The notes beneath the pieces were generated by a model. The model ran no database searches and was not told the origin of the DNA. It saw nothing but the letters and a program-made list of their open reading frames with translations. DNA of 64,000 nt from Iris pallida (taxonomy: Eukaryota; Streptophyta; Magnoliopsida; Asparagales; Iridaceae). A program made the position numbers and the translations under genes. The number at the start of each line of letters is the position of its first letter. The stretch's first letter is position 1. The stretch is from contig JANAVB010033216.1 of the NCBI GenBank assembly GCA_029216955.1, positions 6,993,138 through 7,057,137 of the forward strand, written 5' to 3'. This document shows, piece by piece, positions 23,130-33,734 of this stretch.

Positions 23130-24713
23130 TTATACATAGTATTTCTTGAGGAATTTGCCATTGATGGGCATCATAGCAATTCGACTATCTAACTCTGAAA
23201 GTTGATAGGCTCCATTTGAAAAGACTTTGCTAACAATGTAAGGCCCTTCCCACTTTGTATCAAATTTGCCTTTGCTCGAATGAGTCATAGTCATAGGACG
23301 TCTGACTGTTAGAACGAGTTCTCCTTGTTGAAAGGCTCTGACTTTAACTTTGCGATTAAAAGTCTTCGAGATGCGGGCTTGATATAACTCAATATGTTGT
23401 TGAGCCAATAGCCGTTTTTCGTCGAGCGCTTCTAATTCTTGAAGTCGAAGAAGATCGCTATTTTCTGTAGTGAGCTCGTTAGCAATGGCAATCCTTAATG
23501 ATGGAATTTGAAGTTCTAAAGGAAGAACTGCTTCACAACCGTACACCAAAGAAAAGGGTGTACAACCTGTGGGGCTGCGGACCATAGTTCGGTATGCCCA
23601 AAGACATTCACCAAGCTTTTCACTCCAATTCTGTTTGTTAGTAGATACAAACTTCTTAAGGAGCTTGATGATAGTTTTGTTGAAAGCTTCAGCTAATCCA
23701 TTAGCAGCAGGATTGTAGGCTGTCGAGGCGACGTTGTCAATCCGATGATCATCGCAGAATCTTGTAAACTTCTGGCTGATGAATTGTGGTCTGTTATCAT
23801 GGATGATCCTTCGAGGTACACCAAATCTGTAGATGACATGATGTTTAACGAAGTTGATGACGCTACTGGTCTTGACTTCAGCCAGAGATATAGCTTCAGC
23901 CCATTTGGAGAAATAGTCTGTTATTGCTAGTATAAATCGATGTCCTCTAGAAGAAGAAGAATTGATGGGACCTATAATGTCCATGCCCCAAGCTTCAAAA
24001 GGCCAGGAAGCGGCTGTCGGATGCACGAATTCTGAAGGTTGATGAATGAAATCTGTATGAATTTGACAAGCTCGACATTTTCTTGCATAGTCGATGGCAT
24101 CTGATACCATAGAAGGCCAATAGTAACCCATTCGTCGGATGCGATCCTGTAGTTTAGGACCGGGTTGATGTGCTCCGCAGACGCCATCATGAGCTTCATG
24201 TAATACTTGCTTTGCTTCATCACCGGCGAGACAACGCAAAAGAAGATCGTCATAAGTTCGCCGATAGAGAGTCTTAGTGGTTTGATTATAATAGAACCGG
24301 AGAGAACGTCGATGAATACTCGTAGCCTCCTTAGGATCCTCGGGGAGTATGTCATGAACTACGAAGTCGATGAAGGGAACTCTCCAGTCTTCATTGATAA
24401 CATTGGCTTCAGTGAGGTTACTGAACTCAATATTACGATTGTTCTCAATGCAAAACAACTCACGATTAGAGATAACCACCACTTGCTATCTTTTGATAGG
24501 GATGGCTAAGACTGCCGCAAGATTGGCCAAGGCATCTGCCTCAGTATTGCAAGCTCGGCGAACATATTCGATGAAGAAGGCTTTGAATGACGTAGCTATG
24601 CTGATTGCTGCTTCATGATAGGGTACTAGATCTTGATGGCGGACTTCATAGGTTCCTCTAACCTGATTAACAACCAACTTAGAGTCGCCATAGACTTCAA
24701 GATATTCGATATC
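23130..24713 (-). pseudogene. End of archaeal-type RNase H, and integrase, of A
   Basis: From 24713 to 24486 is the last part of the second RNase H (EADALANLA motif), with a stop at 24486. The integrase then runs about 450 codons: an N-terminal zinc region (HEAHDGVCGAHQ ... CRACQ), catalytic core with D in GMDIIGPI, D in HDNRPQF (usually HDNGPQF, so a Gly-to-Arg change) and E in NGLAEAFNK, and a C-terminal domain ending KKYYV at 23130. It inserts the cDNA into the genome. Confidence 0.92.
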
Positions 24714-26606
24714 TTATTGTTTGGCTAACTGAAGACCGATCAATAGAGCATTGTATTCTGCTACATTGTTGGAGCATGGTTCATCTAGAGAGTAGGCTCT
24801 TTGAATAGTTGATCCGTCTGGAGAAACGAGAACAACCCCAACTCCTGCTACAATGGCACCATTTGGTCCGATTCTGGATGCACCATCAAAGAATATACGC
24901 CAAGTATGAAATTCTTCGGAGATCATATTTGCTTCCAATGTTTCATCTGGAATTTCATCGTAGAGTTTGGATGTTTCTGGAACAGGATGAGCCGCTAAGA
25001 AATCTGCCAATGCTTGACCTTTGACAGACTTTTGTGGAACATATACCATGTCATACTGGGCTAGCAGAATGGCCCATATAGCCAGCCGAGAATTAAGTGT
25101 GCTAGGCTTCTTCATGAGTACCCGAAGAGGATTAACTCGGGATATGACATGAATAGTTTGACCAATGATGTAATGTCGAGTCTTTTGAACAGCGAACATA
25201 AGCGCTAAGCATTCTTTTTCGACTGGACTATAACGGTGTTCAGCACCAATCATAGTGTGGCTGAGATAATAGATGGCCTGTTCATGACCTTCTTTGTTCT
25301 TTTGGGCAAGTAAAGCACCCAATGAATGGTCCATAGCACGGACATATATTAAGTTTGGTATGCCTGAGATTGGTGGCACCAAGACTGGTTGGTTCACGAG
25401 ATATCGCTTTATATCTTCGAATGCTTTTTGACATTCTTCAGTCCAAATGAAAGATACACCTTTCTTCATTAACTGAGTAAATGGTCTACAACGTCCAGAC
25501 AAATTCGAAATGAATCTCCTGATGTACGTAAGACGACCTTGGAATCCTCGTAGCTCTTTTAGGTTGCGTGGAGGATGCATCTCTTGAATGGCTTTGATCT
25601 TCTCGGGATCCACGTGTATACCCTTAGAGGTAATGACGAAGCCGAGAAATTTACCACTTGAGACACCCAAGAATGACTTGGTGGGATTCATTTTGAGTTG
25701 ATGTTGGCGCATGAGATTGAAGATTGTTCTCAGATCTTGGATGTGATCTTCCTTTAGACGACTTTTGACGGCGATATCGTCAATATAGCATTCGACTGTT
25801 TTGCGCAAATGATCTCGAAAGATAGTACTCATAGCCCGTTGGTAAGTTGCACCAGCATTTTTTAGACCAAATGGCATTACTGTGTAGCAATAGACTCCAC
25901 GAGGAGTACGGAAAGAAGTATGTTTTTCATCTTCGGGATTCATCCGAATCTGATTGTATCCAAAGAATCCATCCATGAAGGATATTCGCTCGAACCCACA
26001 GGTATTGTCAATCATGACGTCCGTAATAGGGAGAGGAAATTCATCTTTTGGATAGGCTTCGTTAAGATCCCGAAAGTCGATGCAGACTCGAACTTTGCCG
26101 GTTTTCTTCAGGACTAGAACAACGTTGGCTACCCAATCAGGATGTTGCTCTTCTCGGATAAAGCCACAAGCGATGAGCTTTTTGACTTCATCGTCGATTG
26201 CATCCATCATTTCTGGCTTGAAATGCCGTTGTTGCTGTTTGACCAGTTTTACATTCGGCAGAATGTTCAATTTGTGAGTAGCAACTTTAGGATCTAAACC
26301 TGGCATGTCTTCGTAACTCTAGGCAAAGACATCAATGTATTCTTTAATAAGAAGAATTAATTCTTGTTTATCTGCTTCAGGAAGATTCTTGCTGATGAAT
26401 ATTGGGCGAGGTGACCCGCTTTCTCCTACATCAATTTGAACCAATTGATCTTCAGTAGGAGGTTCTCTTTGTTAGAATCGGAGTTCCCATTGGGTATCCA
26501 TTCGTTGAGCCCAAGGATCTGTTTCGGGACTTTCTTCAATATCCTCGTCATATCCTTCTGGAAGTTCGGCGGAGACCATGTTAGATGATACGATCAACCC
26601 ATGAAC
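24714..26606 (-). pseudogene. Reverse transcriptase and RNase H of A
   Basis: The RT core runs from about 26306. The catalytic YIDD is encoded at 25775-25786 (residue about 174), preceded by FRDLNEAYPKDEFPLP and MPFGLKNAGATYQRAM. The Ty3-type RNase H follows (SLGALLAQKNKEG ... EKECLALMFAV). From about 24920 a second, archaeal-type RNase H begins (IFFDGASRIGPNG); this doubling is typical of the Tat lineage. The stop at 24714 falls inside it. Stops near 26320 (Trp to TAG) and 26473 lie upstream in the same frame. Confidence 0.93.
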
Positions 26607-27992
26607 TTAACCAACACTGGTATCAGAATCCCCTGATCGGGAATCAGAAGAGTTAGAGCGCTCTTCGCTATCAGATTCGGAGACTGCTAGGGATAACACT
26701 GGAGGAGAAGCATATCTGAGACCTCTTTTGGTCCTGCTGTAGTACATCTCTGACTTTCCTTCTAGAACAGTCGTACGGATAGGAGTTCGTCTACCCTTGC
26801 CATAGTTGAGGCCACTCTTGAAGTCATAACCCATTTTTCGGATAATGTCTTTTGATTGCTGACTGTAACGACGGAGTTGGAGATGTCCTGTATTGTTACT
26901 TTTGCTATCATCCGTATAGCTGAATTGTTGTTCCGGTCTTTTACTAAAAAGTATTGGACTCTCGCCTTTCTTACGAGCGGGAACAATACGATATGAATCA
27001 TCTGGATTTTCAAATGAGACTTCCGTTTGAAGAGATTGTACAACTCCCATTGTAAATGATCGGAAGCTATCTAACATATCCAAATAGCATTTAGTATAAT
27101 AAATGACATCAGTATACTGGAAAGTAGATGCTTTTTCATTGATCTGTACATTCGTATTTACAACAGGACCTTTAGCCTTAGCAGGCTTGGTCAGATTGAT
27201 TACAAGAGGGGGAGAAGAAGAACTTGGAAGAGGCTTGTTACGACGAAGGTCAATAACAAGTGGCTCAGAGGAGGTGAGCTCCCTTTTATCCTTGTTATGA
27301 GTTAAATCAATAACAAGTGGCTCAGAAGAAGTGAGCTGCTTTTTATCCTTGTTACGACGTAAGTCGATAACAAGTGGCTCAGAATAGGTGAGCTCCCTTT
27401 GATCTTGGCCATCATTAATTGATTGTTTCTGGACAGGCAAGTGAATAGCCAGTGGTTTAGAAGATTGAGGATGAGAGACTCGCCCTTTGACAGGTATAAT
27501 AAGGGTATCTTTGGGCACTGTTTCTGATTCTTCTTCGGTGTCTAAAGCCAATACAACCTTCATAAATTCATCCTTGTACATACGAGCGTCATTGTAGTAT
27601 GCTTCAACACCTTTGAATGGATAGAGATCCGCAACCTCCTTTTGAACCTCCCCATTATCATCAACATACTTGAAACATTGATGAAGAGTTGATGGAACAA
27701 TGTTGTGCTCATGCAAGAATGGTCTTCCCAACAAGGCATTATAAGAACAACCAAGGTTGTCAATGATATAGAAGGTCACTTTTGTGCGAAGATTGCCTAT
27801 TTGGAGTTTTAGGCAAATCTTGCCCAAAGGTTCACTTCTCTCTTGGTTGAATCCCAAGATGGTGGTGATGGTGCTGGAAAGACTATGTACAGGGATCTTC
27901 AGTGCATCTAGCATTGTCTTCGGCATGATGCTGAGAGCAGACCCTGGATCTATCAGAATACGATCGACTTTCATTGAATCGACATATCCTGT
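26607..27992 (-). pseudogene. Protease and G-patch-like region of A
   Basis: The aspartic protease motif reads IDPGSALSIMP near 27950, where most families have DTG or DSG; B and D also read DPGS. The GRPFLHEHNIVPSTLHQCFKY block follows. Three tandem stretches (TSSEPLVIDLRRNKD) repeat near 27230-27390. At about 26790-26900 the text SKDIIRKMGYDFKSGLNYGKG resembles a G-patch, a glycine-rich RNA-binding module known from some retroviral proteases. The stop at 27993 replaces a Tyr codon kept in B and D. Confidence 0.85.
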
Positions 27993-30503
27993 TTAGTATA
28001 GAGGACGGTCATGTCTATTATCTTCCATCAGCATGTCATCCTGTGTGAAGGTTATGTTTGGAATTAACTCCAACACACTATGACAATGAAGACAAGAGAC
28101 TGGCTCTGTTGTAGGTTTCTTTAAAAGGGCTAGACAAGTTTCAGCTTGCATGAGAGCCTCACTCAGAGTTTTCTGAGTCTCTTTGGAGAGACGCAAGAGC
28201 ACGAAGATTGACAGCCGGGCTGGTGTATTGGCTAATTGAGCCAAGATGTCGAAGTTGTGAGGCTTTTCAAGTCCTGTGGGAGACGATTCCTTCAAGGGTT
28301 TATCGAAGCGGACTTGTTGTTTACCTTTGTCAGCGACCGTCGGCTTGGGAGGAATGGGTACTATAACTGGTGAGGGTGTAGAAGAAATATCCTTAGTGGA
28401 AACAGGCTGCACTGGAGCAGGTTCAGAAGAAGAGGCAGGATTCTCTTGAGCTTCGGGGTAATCCTTCAGATAGGCTTTCCCTGATTTGGTGCCTAACAGA
28501 ATTTCCTCGTCAACTATGGGGTCAAAAGACACCATGTTACAAGTCTTTGTCTTGCCCTTGGAGCGGTCTTTCTTCTTGGATAAAGAGGGAAGTTTAAACT
28601 CTGAAGCAAGATCTGGATGAATCCACATAATCTTGCCATTGTCAAGAGACAAGGGAACGAGACCTTCACTTCGTGGAGGAGGAAGATTCTCGATCTCAAG
28701 AGTAGCTTTGGGAATAGGGATGACGCCATGCTGTACCATCTGCGGAGGGAAGTCACCGAATTGAACTGAAACCATATTTGCAGTCACAGTCTTCTCGTCT
28801 TGTTGTAGAGTGACAACACCAGTATTGACCAGCTCTTGTATCTTGCCTTTGAGCACGTAGCATGCTCGAGTAGGATGCCCAATGAATCTGTGGTAGACAC
28901 AATACTTGGGATGATCAGTCTTACTGACTTCATCAGGCTTCTTTGGGTCTGGAAGTTGGATCTTGTTGCTTTTGATTAAACAATCAAAGATGCTAGCAGT
29001 GTCATTCTTGTCAAAGGAGTACTCTACTTTAGGATGAGGTTCCCTTGGTGGAAGTGCAGAAGGAGTAGAAGTAGACGTAGGTGGAGCTACATTGACAGCC
29101 AGAGACTCTTTACTCTTCAAGTTGATATTCAAAGTCTCCTTGTTCTTGCGGTTGTTTTGACGATTACCGCTATTCGACGTCTGATGTTCATCCCGATCGG
29201 GGTTAGACATTTGTACTCCTAGTTGCTTGAACTTGTCAGCGCTAACTTCAGCTACTTTAGCGTTGACAATGAAGGATGGCCAGTCTTGGAATTGAGTTGA
29301 ACCCGCCCACATGCTGATGATAGGAAAAAGATTTGCCTTACAGGTGTCTATGGTGACAGCGGCCGGAGTCCCAGGAGGCATCTTCAAAGCTTCTCGGCGA
29401 AACCTTTCAATGAAGTTCTCAACAGTTTCATTGTGTTTTTGTTTGATTTTGTTGAGGGCTGACATGGTCATGTCGTTGATCCCTTCATAAAATCGTTCTA
29501 AGAAGATCTGTTTAAGACCTGATAAGGAAGTGATACAACCATCGGGCAAGCTTCTATACCAATCGTATACAACACCGGCTAAACAGCCGACGAATACTCT
29601 GGTAAGAAGAGCGTCATTTGGTTGAAGTTGGACAGTCATAACCTCAAAATGGTTAATAAACTGACTGGAAGAGGTGTTGCCATCAAACAACGAGATGGTT
29701 GGGATTTTGTACTTAGGAGGAAATGGGACTTCCTTCCATTCAACTGGGTAGGGTTACTTGATCCCCAACCTCTGTAGATTGTCTTTTTCTTTGAAGGCCT
29801 CGAATTGAGTGCGTAAGAGCTTGACAGCTTCATTTGCATCTTCTGATGATGAAGAAGGGACAGTCGGAGTTTGAGTGTTAGGAGGAGGAACAACATGATA
29901 AGTACCACCCCCAGCACCTGACTGACTGGGTGTAGGTTGAACTTGTACAGGAGGTACTTGAGGAGATACTACCCCCAGCCCTGCGTTGACAGGTACCGAT
30001 GATGCTATGATTTCAGGACTTGCAGCAGGTACAGTCGGTGGTGTGGCATGTTGTGCCACAATGATAGAATGCATACTAGCGACCATTTCAGCCATAGTCT
30101 TCAGCTTATCTTCTAGTACAGCAATTCGTTGTTCTTGATTTGCTGAAGTTGAAGCATCCGGATCTTCATTGACAACATAAGCTGTCACTTCTCTTGGTAC
30201 AGTGGAGGACACCGTCTGTTCAGAGCTTTCACTGTATGCATCATAGTCAGAGAAAGAGTCATCTCCTGAATGAGAAGTAGGAAGATGACTAGAAGGATCT
30301 TGAAGAAGATTCCTTTGACCGATTGTATCTTGGCTTCGGGATCGGGTATGTCGAAATACTCCTTCAGAAGATTCTTGGAGTAAATCTAAATACCGTTGAC
30401 TAGGACGGCGAGGCTTGCCGTGCTTGGAGCACTTTCTACCCCCAGTGTCTTGGGAAGTCATGTTGACAGAAGCATACAAGACTTCGTCTTCATCTTCTAA
30501 CAT
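27993..30503 (-). pseudogene. Gag of A
   Basis: It forms the capsid-like shell. An N-terminal coiled region (EQRIAVLEDKLKTMAEMV) and Pro/Ser linker precede the retrotransposon gag domain (VYDWYRSLPDGCITSLSGLK near 29560; NFIERFRREALKMP near 29400). A zinc knuckle variant C-X2-H-X4-H-X4-C (YCVYHRFIGHPTRAC) lies near 28880. A second small motif CLHCHSVLELIP is near 28080. One in-frame stop at 29754 replaces a Gln codon (C-to-T). There is no frameshift between gag and pol. Confidence 0.9.
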
Positions 30504-32026
30504 AGATTCAGAATTTGCAAAAGTCAGACGATCAAAGATAGATCGTTTTGTTGTCTGGCAACAACACTAGATGATGACTTTGTGATTACAATGATGATCA
30601 GATGGTTGAACTGGAGGTGTCAAGATGTTGTCCCGCTTTTGTCGGAGGTGTTCCCGGAGATCAGGAACAACGACAGGACGAGAAGAAGTTTGAGGGATCT
30701 GTTCTTTAATAACATTCGGAACATGGTTCTGGTTCTTCAGATGTTTTGTCCCTTGAGTGTACAGGAAAGTGCTCACTTCATTGGCATAGGTGTCCGAATT
30801 TTTGATCCTGGAGGTTCGCTTTTGATGTAAGTTCATCTTCGGCATTGGCTGTTTACGTTTTGCCGAAGTTGGCCTATTGAGATAAGTTCTTAGATCTGCA
30901 AATTCACCCCCAGGGGTTTCTGTTTGGGACACCAGCAATTTTTCCTGTTTTGATCGGAATATTTTGAGAGTTGGGAGATCTTGGAACTCTGCTATCGGGG
31001 TAGGCAGAATACCTCTTTGATCAGTACAAGTTCTCTTGATATGAAGGGAAGAAGAACCTTTGTTTGAAAGAGTTCTTGTATTGACTGGTGCCGAGGCACG
31101 TTCAGATTGATCTTCTACGGTAAAAACCGAAGAAGACTGAGAAAAGACCAAAGGGCATTTTCCTTTGTTTTGTAAAGAAGGGTTAGCTAAAGAGCGTTTC
31201 CCTCTGTTTCCTTCCAAGTCATGGGACGAGGAAGTTTGAGAAAAGACCAACGGGCCTTTCCTTTGTTCTGTGATAGAGGAGGAGGAATAGCCAAAAGACT
31301 ACCCCCAGTAGATTGTACAGGAGCAACAGAGTGCTTGGGAAGAGGAGTAGAGCTTTTCTCCTTGCTATGAGAAGAAGAGAGTTTAGCCAAAGGGCTGTCA
31401 CTCTTGGATTGTGCTGGTACAATTTGCGCATGGGTTGATGGTGCACTGGCAACTTGCGCATGAGTAACTCTGGCAGAAGCTCTTCTGGCCTCAGTCACAA
31501 TGGTTTACGCAGCAGAAGTCTTGTTGCCAGAGTGTTTAGGTTGCACTCTGGTTGCTGGAGTGGTGGATTGCGCAGGAGTTGTTGCAGCCAACTGTGCCAG
31601 GGGCAGAGGAGTCTTGCACTTTGATAGGGCAGCATAAGTAGTTTGTGCACTGGCAACAGCAGACTGTGCATGAGTGGCAGAGGCAGATTGTGCAACAGCA
31701 AGGACTTTAGACTGTGCAACCGTCTTGGTGGCAGAGACTTTAGACTGTACAGCAGTCTTGATGGCAGAACGAACAGACTGTGCAGCAGTCTTGGAGGCCG
31801 AATCAACAGACTGTGCAGCAGTCTTGGGGACCAACACTGGGCGCACTTTGCTCATGGCAGAAGTTGCTGCAGTACGAGGAGTGGTCCTGGAGTTGATCAT
31901 AGCTTCATAGGCTGTCTGGTTGACCTTCACAACCAGCGTCTTCTGCGTCTTATCGATAGACACAACGTCACATTGAGTTGTCACTTCCTCGTCGGAGGAG
32001 AAAGTCATCCCCAGCAGAGTCGCCAT
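30504..32026 (-). pseudogene. ORF1 of A, starting at the primer site
   Basis: Begins MATLLGMTFSSDEEVTTQ. Its ATG (32026-32024) overlaps the tRNA-Arg PBS. The first 45 residues are conserved in B and D. Then comes a low-complexity region of Ala-Gln-Ser repeats (31540-31860), which is the coding footprint of the TGCGCA/CTGTGCA motif. Later a block close to V-I-(N)-C-x-C followed by S-(V/I)-F-x-R-L (near 30520-30575) is shared by all three. Stops at 31505 and 30567; a frameshift lies between 31190 and 31250. The frame leads directly into gag. Ogre elements also have an ORF1 of unknown role before gag. Confidence 0.82.
32009..32025 (-). other. Primer binding site of A (tRNA-Arg)
   Basis: The reverse complement TGGCGACTCTGCTGGGG matches the 3' end of plant tRNA-Arg(ACG) plus CCA with one mismatch, judged from memory of that tRNA. 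It lies 3 bp from the LTR end at 32029. Confidence 0.85.
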
Positions 32027-32028
32027 TT

Positions 32029-32875
32029 TGTTTACAAAAACAAAAGTATAAATTTTATTTCACAAACTTTGTAAAGAGATTACAAGAATTCTGGAAAAGT
32101 ACAACTGTAGGAATCCAATCTAGATGACGATTGCTTTATTCCTTGGACGATGTGAACTTTGAAGACGATAGTCTCGGAAGTTGAAGGCAAAAGCCTCTGA
32201 AGAATGCAGCAGCACTTGGACAAGAACTCATGAACTCTCTGATATTTTTGAAATTTTTTGTCTGATCCCCTTGAATGAAGACTTGAAACTCTATTTATAG
32301 AGTTCTGGAAATAACTAACTTTTAGTTATTCTGAATGGTGCAAGCTGGATTGCGCATGGATTGGATTGCACAGCATCAGACTGCGCTGGCAGTTGTTTGA
32401 TCGTGGGCCAACTTTCTTGGACACATGGCATCATTTGATTGAAATACGCATGATCGTGTACAGACGGTTGCCACGTAATGAGCAATTGATGGCATGAATG
32501 CCACGTGTATATTTGTCAGTTGTCATAATGAAGTGCGCCACATGAATTGTGCTGACTTTAGATTGTGCAGGAATAGACTGCACAGCAGAAAGCCTGGCCG
32601 ATTGCGCTGCATGTACAGCTGTCCTCGAGCGCCGTGCTGCACGATAAACGAACAATTTCTTCGTTCTCCGTGCTGTCAGCTGTCAGAAGATCTGATTCTG
32701 TCTGTCAAATAATGATGATGTTGCCACGTCAGCTTGCGCACTTGAAAGTGTGTGCAGACCAGTCTGCGCAATCTAGATGATGCACAATCTGACTTCTGCG
32801 CAGTTCATTTGAAAGATGCATTTCTTGATTTTTATGACTTTGTTGAAGGGTGCAACTTGATTTTTAGGACCTACA
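32029..32875 (-). repeat. 5' LTR of A
   Basis: 847 bp, same ends as the 3' LTR apart from G-to-A in the TGTTTACA terminus. It supplies the sense promoter: minus-strand TATAAATAG near 32290-32300. The TGCGCA motif is partly decayed to TGTGCA or TGCACA compared with the 3' copy. Confidence 0.95.
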
Positions 32876-33734
32876 GTCGTCTTCGTTCATTTTGTGATCG
32901 TTTTATTTTCAAAACTGATACTTCTACTCAAGGACAGGTACTTATATTTTCTTATCATGATCGACTTATTTGAATTTATTGAAGTTCCTTTGAAATTCTT
33001 ATGGATATAGTTGAAATAATTTTTGATGACTTGCAATGGTAAGGCAGATGCGCACTGTCCCCATTTATTTGAATTATGGAGACTACGGGTTCACTGCAGC
33101 CAGCAGCGCACTGGCGTGGCATGACCCCTAAGTTGAAATAATTTCAAGTAAGCGTAGGTTGTCAAATGTTACTAAAGCTATATCCTAGTTGCATTATTTG
33201 ATCCTTTGATTTATTATGTCAACATTGGATAGAGTTGATAAAGTGTTCGATAACATATTATACTTGAGTCACGAAACAAAAGGTTCACGGCAGCCAGACT
33301 TACACTGGCGAGACATGGATTCTCGGTTAAATGACTTTGGATATACTTTTGAATTTCGAATATCATAGCGACTATATCTTTTATTGGCATACGACTATTA
33401 TTTTTTTTCTTTCAAATTTATTTGATGTCTTATTTCTTGTTACCACCTTCTCTACAACTAATAGTTCTTTATTTCTCTCATATTTTTCTATTTTCGAATC
33501 GTCATCTTTTTAACCTATTTTGATTTCCTTCTACTATATTTCTAAAACGTATTTAGATTTTGATTTTATATGCCTGATCAATTTCGATCATTCATCACAT
33601 TATTTTCTTGATTATATTCTTTGTCGTGCTTATTCATATCGATTGGTCATGTCATATTTTGATGATATTCTTGGTTGTGACTATTTGTATTTTTTGAAAT
33701 TTCGAAGACAAAATTTTTCTAAGGTGGGTAAATT
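32876..33734 (+). mobile_element. Right internal part of C
   Basis: It starts with the A target duplication. Two imperfect copies of a GGTTCAC(T/G)GCAGCCAG...CACTGGCG module lie near 33089 and 33280. A purine tract AAGGTGGGTAAA precedes the 3' LTR at 33735. No protein is recognised. Confidence 0.75.

Larger units (their letters stand above)
16293..32875 (-). mobile_element. Element A: complete Tat/Ogre-like retrotransposon, innermost of the nest
   Basis: 16,583 bp with two 847-bp LTRs, an intact target-site duplication, PBS and purine tract. From about 31,200 down to 23,130 the minus-strand ORF1 end, gag, protease, RT, RNase H and integrase share one reading frame broken only by stops (about 30567, 29754, 27993, 26607, 24714, 24486). 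One frameshift (31190-31250) and a stop (31505) lie in ORF1. The plus strand carries a PMD gene (17419-21940) and a second small gene (22719-23042). Confidence 0.95.

Noticed and set aside
24207..24618. Plus-strand frames opposite A integrase and elsewhere over gag-pol
   Set aside because: They are shadows of the coding strand, with no TATA box, no domain and no match in D.
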